Positions 1 to 5,162 of a stretch of DNA of 5,396 nt are shown piece after piece. The notes under the pieces were generated by a model that worked only from the letters and a program-made list of their open reading frames with translations, had not been told where the DNA came from and did not search any database. The DNA is from Desulfobacteraceae bacterium. Its GTDB lineage: Bacteria > Desulfobacterota > Desulfobacteria > Desulfobacterales > JAUWMJ01. The DNA is taken from NCBI GenBank assembly GCA_030612225.1, contig JAUWOH010000237.1, forward strand, positions 1-5,396, given 5' to 3'. Within the stretch, counting starts at the first letter, position 1. Each line of letters opens with the position of its first letter. The position numbers and the translations under genes are program-made.

Positions 1-1551
1 GAAATAAGGATCAAAGATGCGGTCAATATTCTCTGGATCAATCCCGTGCCCGCTGTCCTTAACGGTCAGCTTCACATAATTCCCCGGGCTTAAACCCTCG
101 TAGCGGGTTGCAGACGTCTCATCAAGGCTTGTATTTTCTAAATTTACCTCCAGCACGCCGCCTTTCTCCTGCATGGCGTTCTTGGCGTTGGTGCACAGGT
201 TCATGAGCACCTGGTTGATCTGGGTGGGATCGGCCATCACCGTGTCGGATTTACAGGATAGGTTTTGACGAATCTTTATGGTCGTGGGAATAGAAGCCCG
301 TATTAATTTCAGGGTTTCACTGATGATTGGGCTGATCTGTACCGGCACCAGTTGAAACACGGACTTTCGGGCAAAGCCTAAAAGCTGACGCAAGACCTCT
401 TTTGCTCGTAAAGAGGCTGTTTGTATCTCTTCCAAACATTCTCTGGCAGGGTTCGATTCAGGGACATCATTTATGGCCAGTTCAGTATTGCCAATAATTG
501 TTCCGAGGATATTGTTAAACTCATGGGCGGTGCCGCCGGCCAGGGAACCGATAGCCTCCATCTTCCGGGATTGGAGCAACTGTTCCTGCAATTTCTCCCG
601 CTCTTCCTCAGCCCGCTTGCGTTCGGTGATGTCGTGGAGGATGCAGTGGGTTTGTTTAAATTGCCCACGCTTGTCGTGTCCGGTTCTCCCGTCCACATGC
701 ACGATGATTATAGAACCATCGTGGTGTACCATTTGCAAATCAACATGTACCTCACCAGTCGCTATAAAATGTGGGAATCGTTTTTTGTACGCGTCCAACT
801 CGTTTGGTTCAAGAAAATCACCGAACCAACGACCGATCACTTGGTCACGCGAGTATCCCATCAGATCAACCCAAGCTTGGTTGACATCAATAAAGCATCC
901 ATCCTCATCTAAAGACTGATAGCCCAGCGGTGCTTGTTCGTAAAGACACTGGAAACGCTCCTCGCTCTCCCGCAGCGCCTCCTCTGCCCGCTTACGCTCG
1001 GAGATTTCCTGTTGTAGTTCAGCTGTGCGCTGATCGACCAACTCCTCCAGGTGATCGTGGTATTTTACTAACTCCTCTTCCGCCCGCTTGCGGACGGTGA
1101 TGTCTTCTGACCAGCTTATTACCCCTATAACCTCACCGGTGTTCCTCTTCCAAGGAATCTTCACCAGCCGTCGCAACCTTAGACCTTCGGAGGTCATGAT
1201 TGGGTATTCAGGCACTTCAATTCGCTCTCCAGTTTTCAGTACCTGATTATCTCTTTCCAACATCTTCATCAACCCGCCAGGGTGCAGTTCAGGGGCATGC
1301 AGGGTTGTGCAGTTTATGAAGTCTGAAACCGTAACGCCGTGAGCCTCCGCCATTTTCTGATTGACCAGGACATACCTGCCCTTCTTGTCTTTGAGAGAAA
1401 ACCAGAAAGGTAATTCGTTGATCACAATCTCCAACAATTGTTGCCGCTCATGGAGAGCCTCCTCCATCTCCACCTGCTTACGCCCAGATTCTGTTTGCTC
1501 TAATTCCCGAATCCTTTTCTCTAATTCTTCATAGGTTGGTTTTCTGGTCAC
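1..1551 (-). CDS. Multi-PAS sensor histidine kinase, C-terminus cut by window edge
   Basis: Reading the minus strand from GTG at 1551 gives 517 open codons up to base 1, so the gene continues outside the window. It is probably a soluble sensor kinase: no membrane segment or signal peptide is visible. Layout: coiled-coil leader (about 1-40, 'RKPTYEELEKRIRELE'), PAS 1 (about 40-155, ending SWSEDITVRKRAEEE), long coiled linker (about 156-195), PAS 2 (about 196-312, ending 'ILHDITERKRAEEE'), HisKA dimerisation helix (about 325-395) with H-box GGTAHEFNN and predicted phospho-acceptor His343, then the HATPase with N-box 'MNLCTNAKNAM' (about 450-460) and G1-box DSGHGID (about 499-505). The rest of the ATPase and any receiver domain lie off the edge. 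The GTG start is chosen because AGGAG sits 6 nt upstream; an ATG at 1572 is out of frame. The kinase follows a response regulator on the same strand after 414 bp of repeat-rich DNA, so the two may act together. Domain identity is secure; the ligand and partner are inferred or unknown. Confidence 0.95.
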   Translation of the reverse strand, partial: MTRKPTYEELEKRIRELEQTESGRKQVEMEEALHERQQLLEIVINELPFWFSLKDKKGRYVLVNQKMAEAHGVTVSDFINCTTLHAPELHPGGLMKMLERDNQVLKTGERIEVPEYPIMTSEGLRLRRLVKIPWKRNTGEVIGVISWSEDITVRKRAEEELVKYHDHLEELVDQRTAELQQEISERKRAEEALRESEERFQCLYEQAPLGYQSLDEDGCFIDVNQAWVDLMGYSRDQVIGRWFGDFLEPNELDAYKKRFPHFIATGEVHVDLQMVHHDGSIIIVHVDGRTGHDKRGQFKQTHCILHDITERKRAEEEREKLQEQLLQSRKMEAIGSLAGGTAHEFNNILGTIIGNTELAINDVPESNPARECLEEIQTASLRAKEVLRQLLGFARKSVFQLVPVQISPIISETLKLIRASIPTTIKIRQNLSCKSDTVMADPTQINQVLMNLCTNAKNAMQEKGGVLEVNLENTSLDETSATRYEGLSPGNYVKLTVKDSGHGIDPENIDRIFDPYF

Positions 1552-1611
1552 AAGAAACTCCTCTAAAAGTCATAAAAATAAAAATCAAACTGAACATTGA
1601 AGATCGTTACC

Positions 1612-1791
1612 ATTGAATATTGACTATTGACTATCATTATAATTGACAATTTAATATTGACTATGGAATATTTGTTGAATCGCTTCCTTCTTCGCCCAAA
1701 GGCTACGCAGGACAGGCCGCTCTATCGTTTTTATGATAGTTTTTCTAAAATCGATCCGCCGGAGGCGTACCTTAAATAGTCAATATTCAAT
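1612..1791. repeat. 180-bp segment with 17-bp perfect inverted ends (MITE-like)
   Basis: The left end 1612-1628 (ATTGAATATTGACTATT) is the exact reverse complement of 1775-1791. The AT-rich ends enclose a GC-richer core (about 1681-1767) with a small hairpin (CTATC 1722-1726 / GATAG 1735-1739) and a GCCGGAGGCG-type motif. The ends also have a 7-bp period: attgaat, attgact, attgact at 1612-1632 on one side, and agtcaat, attcaat, atacaat, tttcaat at 1778-1805 on the other. There is no ORF of note and no clear target-site duplication. It may be a non-autonomous mobile element, or simply two opposed heptamer arrays. I recall similar blocks as dispersed intergenic repeats in environmental deltaproteobacterial genomes, but cannot confirm that here. 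Confidence 0.6.
1636..1663 (-). promoter_or_regulatory. Possible promoter of the histidine kinase, inside the repeat block
   Basis: On the minus strand TAGTCA (1663-1658, 4/6 match to TTGACA) is followed after 16 bp by a perfect TATAAT (1641-1636). This would place a start point near 1629 and give a leader of about 78 nt before the GTG. The -35 box is itself part of an 'ATTGACT' heptamer of the surrounding repeats. In AT-rich repetitive DNA such matches arise by chance, so this is tentative. Confidence 0.35.
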
Positions 1792-1893
1792 ATACAATTT
1801 TCAATTTTACCGATTTTCAATGTCCCAGTTCCTTCAATTTACGATTCTCACTATTCATCATTCAGTTCTTAATCGCTTCTCGTTTTTCGTTAC

Positions 1894-1949
1894 AACCAGT
1901 ACCCAGTAACCAGCAACGAGTAACGAGCAACGAGCAACGAGCAACCAGT
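1894..1949. repeat. Eight-unit tandem heptamer array, consensus AACSAGY
   Basis: Eight consecutive 7-bp units are visible: aaccagt, acccagt, aaccagc, aacgagt, aacgagc, aacgagc, aacgagc, aaccagt. The array ends 16 bp before the stop codon of the response regulator gene, so it lies in the 3' untranslated part of that transcript. Units vary only at C/G in position 4 and C/T in position 7, apart from one A-to-C change in the second unit. The units are far too short and have no spacers, so this is not a CRISPR. The array is likely to be length-variable by slippage. Together with the 1612-1791 segment it fills most of the 414-bp gap between regulator and kinase; I see no gene in that gap. Confidence 0.85.
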
Positions 1950-1965
1950 TTTTCTCCGCTTGTTT

Positions 1966-2559
1966 TCACTCTTTTTGGCTTATCGTTAACGATTTCTTGT
2001 TATTCAAAAGGCCTTCTATCTGTTGGAGAAGCTCATCATCCATAAAAGGCTTTACCGTATAACCATCGGCTCCTGCCTCCATGATGCGATCTTTGTTCTC
2101 TTTAGTATCATAACCGGTAATGGCCAGTATTTTTATTTGAGAGGATAGTGGATTTTCCTTTATTCGTTTGCATACCTCAAAGCCATCCATCCCAGGCATA
2201 AACAGATCCAGGATTATAAGGCCGGGCTTAAATTCCATGACCTTGACTCCGGCCTCAAACCCGTCTGATGCCACCTCTGTTTTGTACTTGTAAGCTGATA
2301 GCATTTTGGTGAGTAATTTCTGAATGTGAGGATCATCATCTACAATGAGGATCTTCTTTTGTGCAGGCTGATATTGCGCAAAAGGATACATCCCTTTCTC
2401 ACGCATAAAAAGTTCAAGATCTTTATTATGTATCCTATACTGCCCGCCGGGCGTAAGCGATGCCTTCAGTTCTCCGGACTTTACATACTTCCAGATAGTT
2501 CCTCTGCTCAGGGAGCAAAACTCAGCGGCCTGGGGTATGCTGAATATATTTTTGTTCAA
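1966..2559 (-). CDS. Response regulator: N-terminal excisionase/MerR-like HTH plus C-terminal receiver
   Basis: A 197-residue protein (from TTG 2559) with a DNA-binding head and a phosphoryl-receiver tail, the reverse of the usual REC-HTH order. Residues about 4-52 (IFSIPQAAEFCSLSRGTIWK, then YVKSGELKAS and GGQYRI) match the helix-turn-helix of excisionase/AlpA/BldC-type proteins, where the 'GG.YRI' wing is typical. Residues about 68-186 form a complete receiver: acidic pair Asp74/Asp75, phospho-acceptor Asp118 in 'LIILDLFMPGMDG', Thr148 and Lys170 before Pro. It probably binds DNA and is switched by phosphorylation, plausibly by the kinase encoded downstream; that pairing is inferred. The TTG start is preferred because GGAGG (2573-2569) lies 9 nt upstream, and the family's HTH normally starts within a few residues of the N-terminus. 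An ATG at 2586 would add nine residues but has no ribosome-binding site. The gene has its own promoter and operator-like repeats. Confidence 0.93.
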   Translation of the reverse strand: MNKNIFSIPQAAEFCSLSRGTIWKYVKSGELKASLTPGGQYRIHNKDLELFMREKGMYPFAQYQPAQKKILIVDDDPHIQKLLTKMLSAYKYKTEVASDGFEAGVKVMEFKPGLIILDLFMPGMDGFEVCKRIKENPLSSQIKILAITGYDTKENKDRIMEAGADGYTVKPFMDDELLQQIEGLLNNKKSLTISQKE

Positions 2560-2567
2560 TTCCAGGT

Positions 2568-2573
2568 ACCTCC
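2568..2573 (-). promoter_or_regulatory. Ribosome binding site GGAGGT deciding a TTG start for the regulator
   Basis: The minus strand reads GGAGGT at 2573-2568, with 9 nt between GGAGG and TTG at 2559. This strong Shine-Dalgarno lies inside the codons that would be used if the upstream ATG (2586) were the start. No comparable motif precedes that ATG, which favours the TTG. Confidence 0.65.
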
Positions 2574-2591
2574 ATATTAAATACATGTTTG

Positions 2592-2643
2592 AACGTAATG
2601 AATGAAATGAACATATTAGACGTTATGAACAAAATGAACATAT
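2592..2643. promoter_or_regulatory. Two 25-bp imperfect direct repeats over promoter and leader: candidate operators
   Basis: Copies at 2592-2616 and 2619-2643 match at 21 of 25 positions and share the block AAATGAACATAT plus ACGT and ATGAA. They repeat every 27 bp, roughly two and a half helical turns. On the minus strand each contains TATGTTCATTT. The upstream copy covers the -10 box and start point of the regulator's promoter; the other lies in the leader. This position fits repression, most simply autorepression by the HTH protein encoded just downstream, but the binding protein is inferred. Confidence 0.55.
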
Positions 2644-2665
2644 ATTGAAATAAATAGCCCGTCAA
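2637..2665 (-). promoter_or_regulatory. Sigma70-type promoter of the response regulator
   Basis: The minus strand has TTGACG (2665-2660, 5/6 consensus), a 17-bp spacer, and TATGTT (2642-2637, 4/6). Transcription would start near 2630 and give a leader of about 70 nt to the TTG start. The -10 box and start point lie inside the first of two 25-bp direct repeats, which suggests the promoter is controlled by whatever binds them. Confidence 0.65.
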
Positions 2666-3162
2666 GAAAAAAAGTGATTTAATTTTTTTGATATTAATTA
2701 AATTTAACTGGATAGGACTGGTAGACATGGGGGAAACCCGGTGATTAAAAAATCCCACCGGTTACCTGAATGAACCTGATGGGGTTATTTGTTTCACCTC
2801 CCTGCAGTAAGCGGTTGCAGAAATTCACTCTTGAATGGTTGGAGAGAACGTGGAAAATAAGAAAGAAAAAGAATCGGATCAAAACAATCCTTTCAGGTTT
2901 TGACCGCCATTAAAAATTGCTCCATCAATTTAGATCATATTAAGACCGTGTCAAAAAACGGTATGCGCTCTATGGTAATTTGTATCTGACACTTTGTTTT
3001 TACACTTTACGGGGTGCCAGACACACTCACTCTATCCTTGAATATTTATTTGTTTTGCGTATTAATTTTTTTGGCTTGACCCAACTTCGGATTTCCCCTA
3101 CATGCTTAATTCTTTTGCAAAGCAGTTTCATAATATTCAGGTGAAATTACAATAGACTATTT
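2666..3162. other. Non-coding AT-rich spacer with small hairpins, no supported gene
   Basis: No ORF here has both a ribosome site and a recognisable protein. Visible structures: a stem CCGGTG 2738-2743 / CACCGG 2756-2761; CTGCA/TGCAG around 2803-2821; TCAAAAC 2879-2885 / GTTTTGA 2897-2903; ACCGT 2945-2949 / ACGGT 2958-2962; and the REP-like hairpin listed separately. A TTGACC at 3076-3081 could be a -35 box, but no good -10 follows at the right distance. None of the stems is followed by a T-run, so none is a convincing terminator. The stretch looks like decayed or transferred DNA at the end of an integrated element. Confidence 0.5.
2981..3025 (-). repeat. REP-like imperfect hairpin
   Basis: On the minus strand TGTGTCTGGCAC (3025-3014) can pair over all 12 positions with GTGTCAGATACA (2992-2981), with two G-T wobbles and a 21-nt loop. 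On the plus strand the same arms carry two A-C mismatches, so the fold is strand-biased, as in REP elements recognised by RAYT (Y1) transposases. 'GTGTCTGGCACC' resembles motifs I recall from REP-type repeats in environmental genomes. No transposase is present in the window. Confidence 0.45.
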
Positions 3163-3240
3163 ATGAGGAAGGCTCTTATGGAGAAGATGGTTTATAAAAC
3201 AAATTGTGCCCAAATTGTGCCCGTCAAGGTCAAAAGTTAA
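3163..3240 (+). pseudogene. Possible C-terminal remnant of a tyrosine integrase
   Basis: A 25-codon reading frame ends MVYKTNCAQIVPVKVKS-stop at 3238-3240; its frame is closed upstream by TGA at 3142-3144. It reads toward the tRNA-half att site, 93 bp before it. Integrase genes often end just beside their att site, and a polar/basic tail of this kind would fit, but the piece is too short to carry any catalytic residue. A purine-rich AGGAAGG precedes the second ATG (3178), so a tiny independent ORF is possible. The 11-bp tandem repeat lies inside it. The call rests mainly on position. Confidence 0.25.
3201..3222. repeat. Perfect tandem duplication of an 11-bp unit
   Basis: AAATTGTGCCC occurs at 3201-3211 and again directly at 3212-3222. 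The period is one helical turn, and the repeat sits about 110 bp left of the tRNA-derived att core. Directly repeated short sites at such distances are typical arm-type binding sites for tyrosine integrases, which is one possible role. Simple slippage within a coding remnant is the other. Confidence 0.6.
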
Positions 3241-3296
3241 CAAGCATTTCCAAACGAAACCAAAAACACCGAGAAAAATAATCATAGAATCAACTG

Positions 3297-3331
3297 GTTG
3301 TAATTACAACATTTTTGAATTTTTAAAAATT
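3297..3331. repeat. Two neighbouring 14-bp perfect palindromes beside the att scar
   Basis: GTTGTAATTACAAC (3297-3310) and AATTTTTAAAAATT (3318-3331) are each perfectly self-complementary and end 1 bp before the tRNA-Phe-like sequence begins at 3333. They lie on the side expected to belong to the integrated element. They may be core-proximal recombinase or accessory-protein sites; the second, being pure A/T, could also be chance. Confidence 0.45.
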
Positions 3332-3332
3332 T

Positions 3333-3380
3333 GGACTGAAAATCCCCGTGTCGGCAGTTCGATTCTGTCCCTCGGCACCA
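3333..3380 (+). other. tRNA-Phe(GAA) 3' half without its 5' half: attachment-site scar
   Basis: The 48 bases hold the right half of a tRNA: 3' part of the anticodon arm with loop CTGAAAA (anticodon GAA), stem strand TCCCC, variable region GTGTC, T-arm GGCAG-TTCGATT-CTGTC (one G-U pair), acceptor strand CCTCGGC, discriminator A and encoded CCA. Upstream of 3333 only three anticodon-stem pairs survive, and no D-arm or 5' acceptor strand is present; the DNA turns AT-rich. A working tRNA cannot be made from this. Such 3' fragments mark where an element integrated into a tRNA gene: the broken (left) side faces the element, and the intact right side keeps the old chromosomal flank, including the tRNA terminator. 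The intact tRNA-Phe should lie at the far end of the element, outside the window. Confidence 0.88.
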
Positions 3381-3388
3381 TTAATATT

Positions 3389-3433
3389 AAAGGGTTTACA
3401 TTAACCATAAATGTAAGCCCTTTTTTATTTTTT
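3389..3433 (+). terminator. Intrinsic terminator behind the tRNA-Phe fragment
   Basis: A 14-bp stem (3389-3402 with 3410-3423, one G-T pair, 7-nt loop AACCATA) is followed by a run of thymines broken by one A to 3433. It begins 8 nt after the tRNA CCA, as expected for the tRNA gene's own terminator. It also shields the downstream operon from read-through. Confidence 0.88.
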
Positions 3434-3568
3434 GGATTTGTCCAGCTCCTGTACAGCAAATTAATTTTTAAATCCCGCTTCCTTTTCCCCATTTTTTTAC
3501 TGCCTGAAAAACCTTCCTTAAAGCACACTGCAAAAAAGAAGGAAATGTCACCAAATAAAATCCAAATA

Positions 3569-3597
3569 TTGACAAGAGACAAGCTTCGAATTAGAAT
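3569..3597 (+). promoter_or_regulatory. Strong sigma70-type promoter of the three-gene operon
   Basis: A perfect TTGACA (3569-3574), a 17-bp spacer and TAGAAT (3592-3597, 5/6) predict a start near 3604 and a leader of about 40 nt before the ATG at 3645. A second TATAAT at 3612-3617 has no good -35 partner. No clear operator is visible. The remaining DNA between terminator and promoter (3434-3568) shows nothing else I can name. Confidence 0.75.
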
Positions 3598-3644
3598 AAG
3601 AATATTGAACATATAATACATAGTCAATTTTATAAGGAATAACA

Positions 3645-4439
3645 ATGAACAAAGGCGAATCACAAAGCTTGCCGGACTACAAAAACCCTCCGGTTATTGA
3701 AGTTGTATGCGGAATTAGCTTCGAAACGATCGAAAAATTTAGAGGACCGCATTTAGGATTATTTTGGCAGAAGGTACGAAAAAAATTCCCTGTATGTGAG
3801 CATGCCCAACGTTTAGAAACTATTCCCCCAGAACTTGATTTAAAGAACTATTTGCCAAGGATGTGGTTCATTAATGAAGAAAAAAATATGCTAATCCAGT
3901 TACAGAACAATAGGTTCTATTTTAACTGGCGCAGGATGCAGCAAGAAGAAGCCTATCCTCGTTACAACACCATTATCAAAGCCTTTAAGACTAACCTTGA
4001 AATTTTTCACAAGTTCCTTGAAGAAGAGAATCTGGGATCAGTTAAACCCATAAAATGCGAACTTACATATATCAACCATATCCCAAAGGGAGAAGGATGG
4101 GAATCTTTAGGTGATATAAATGAGGTTTTTCGGGATTTTACATGGTCCTCAAACAAACGATTTCTTCCTCCTCCGGTTGCCCTTGGGGGACAAGCCCTTT
4201 TTGCTCTGCCTAAAGATAATGGACGACTGAATGTAACACTTCAACACGGGGAGCGGAAAATCGATAAGCACCCTATGTTGATACTACAAATTACCGCCAC
4301 GGGACTCGGGGCAGATAAATCAAATAATGCGGTATGGGAATGGTTTGAAGTTGCTCACGAATGGATTGTTTGTGGTTTTACTGATTTAACAGGAGCAACA
4401 ATCCAAAAAAACATTTGGCAGCGTATTGACGTTAAATAG
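3645..4439 (+). CDS. TIGR04255 family protein, first gene of a three-gene cassette
   Basis: This 264-residue protein is of the usual length for the sporadically distributed TIGR04255 family, whose biochemical role I do not know. Conserved-looking blocks are the opening 'NPPVIEVVCGISFE' (about 14-27), GPHLGLFWQKV (34-44), LPRMWF (70-75), 'LIQLQNNRFYFNWRR' (83-97) with YPRYN following, 'KCELTYINHI' (137-146), and the C-terminal AHEWIVCGFTDLT (237-249) ending near IWQR. There is no signal peptide, membrane segment or familiar catalytic motif, so it is probably cytoplasmic. The ATG start is supported by AAGGA (3634-3638), 6 nt upstream, and by the promoter at 3569-3597. The second gene follows after 9 bp. 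Family assignment rests on recognising these motifs; a role in defence or another accessory function would be inference. Confidence 0.9.
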   Translation: MNKGESQSLPDYKNPPVIEVVCGISFETIEKFRGPHLGLFWQKVRKKFPVCEHAQRLETIPPELDLKNYLPRMWFINEEKNMLIQLQNNRFYFNWRRMQQEEAYPRYNTIIKAFKTNLEIFHKFLEEENLGSVKPIKCELTYINHIPKGEGWESLGDINEVFRDFTWSSNKRFLPPPVALGGQALFALPKDNGRLNVTLQHGERKIDKHPMLILQITATGLGADKSNNAVWEWFEVAHEWIVCGFTDLTGATIQKNIWQRIDVK

Positions 4440-4448
4440 GCTAAGAAC

Positions 4449-5162
4449 ATGGAGGACATATTGAATAGTTTTCAAGAAATCGAATTTGATGAGTTTTTTG
4501 CTGCAAAAACTCTTTGTAGTTCTGGCACATGTCCAAATTTAGCAAATATCCCGCAAATAGAAAAAGCTGCTTACGAACCCTCAGAGTACCAGTCGCGATG
4601 GTCGGACGGGTTTATAATTGACGGGATTATAATTCTGAAGGAAAGAGATTTAGGCACACCTGTAACGCTTAAAGCTCATTCGGCCGATCCTATAATTCTT
4701 ACTACTGAGAGCCCGTTCGATGAACTTGACGATAAACTGACAAGTGAGGAGAAGATTAAAAAACTTATTGATTATGTACGAGGAGGATCGAAGATCCAAT
4801 TCGCCCAAGAGCTTGCAGTTAAGCTGAATTTTTTGAATGAGGTTGTTAATGAAGATCCTGATGAAGATTCAATCTCAATTGATTCAATGAGGAACTTTAT
4901 TAGCTTCCTGCAAAATACGACAAACTTGAAATGCCCAAACGTTGCTCTGACACCATCTAACGAAATTCATGCCCAGTGGCGAACGGCACCAAATCGTCAT
5001 TTTGCTGCGGTATTTTTGCCAACGGGAGAGACTCGGTTTGTGATTTTTACACCAAATTCTAAAGACCCGGAAATGACTGATAGAATATCGGGACTTACCT
5101 CTGCAAACTCACTATTGGAAACCATACAACCTCACAAAGTTCTTGAATGGGCTTCCAAGTGA
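4449..5162 (+). CDS. Uncharacterised acidic protein, second gene of the TIGR04255 cassette
   Basis: I do not recognise a named family. The 237-residue product (from ATG 4449) has a hydrophilic N-terminal part with Cys23 and Cys28 (CSSGTC); a beta-rich stretch about 54-87 (FIIDGIIILKERD, PVTLKA, PIILTT); an acidic middle (DPDEDSISID, about 136-145); and a C-terminal module about 146-235: 'MRNFISFLQ', 'CPNVALTPSNEIHAQW', AAVFLPTGETRFVIF, then HKVLEW. No membrane segment or signal peptide is seen. It sits 9 bp after the first gene and shares a 4-bp overlap (GTGA) with the third, so all three are likely co-translated. The start is uncertain: ATG 4449 has only a weak TAGG upstream, whereas the in-frame TTG 4461 has GGAGG (4451-4455) 5 nt before it and would shorten the protein by four residues. 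Confidence 0.85.
   Translation: MEDILNSFQEIEFDEFFAAKTLCSSGTCPNLANIPQIEKAAYEPSEYQSRWSDGFIIDGIIILKERDLGTPVTLKAHSADPIILTTESPFDELDDKLTSEEKIKKLIDYVRGGSKIQFAQELAVKLNFLNEVVNEDPDEDSISIDSMRNFISFLQNTTNLKCPNVALTPSNEIHAQWRTAPNRHFAAVFLPTGETRFVIFTPNSKDPEMTDRISGLTSANSLLETIQPHKVLEWASK

Noticed and set aside
421..919. Two plus-strand ORFs and one minus-strand ORF inside the kinase gene
   Set aside because: They are shadows of the kinase reading frame, which shows unmistakable PAS and HisKA motifs.
1894..1949. CRISPR-like tandem repeats
   Set aside because: Units are 7 bp with no spacers; this is a simple tandem repeat.
2326..2580. Plus-strand 84-codon ORF opposite the regulator
   Set aside because: Antisense shadow of the receiver and HTH coding sequence.
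2522..2758. Minus-strand 78-codon ORF upstream of the regulator
   Set aside because: It covers the regulator's promoter, operator-like repeats and start region in another frame and has no recognisable content.
2730..2805. TPP riboswitch-like 'TGAACCTGATGGGGTTA' with a nearby hairpin
   Set aside because: The CTGAGA segment and the AGGGA closing strand of the TPP aptamer are missing, and no thiamine gene follows.
2836..2904. Short plus-strand frame MVGENVENKKEKESDQNN...
   Set aside because: Very short, low-complexity charged composition, poorly spaced ribosome site and an immediate stop; no support as a gene.
3027..3131. Minus-strand 34-codon basic ORF (starts MKLLCKRIKHVGE)
   Set aside because: No ribosome-binding site, no recognisable family, and it lies beside the REP-like hairpin in decayed DNA.
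3206..3616. Plus-strand 136-codon ORF across the att region
   Set aside because: It runs through the tRNA fragment, the terminator and the promoter; it has no ribosome site and no protein-like composition.
3304..3663. Minus-strand 119-codon ORF containing DRIELPTRGFSVQ
   Set aside because: That peptide is the antisense translation of the tRNA-Phe 3' half, a known type of spurious protein. The frame also crosses a terminator and the promoter of the cassette.
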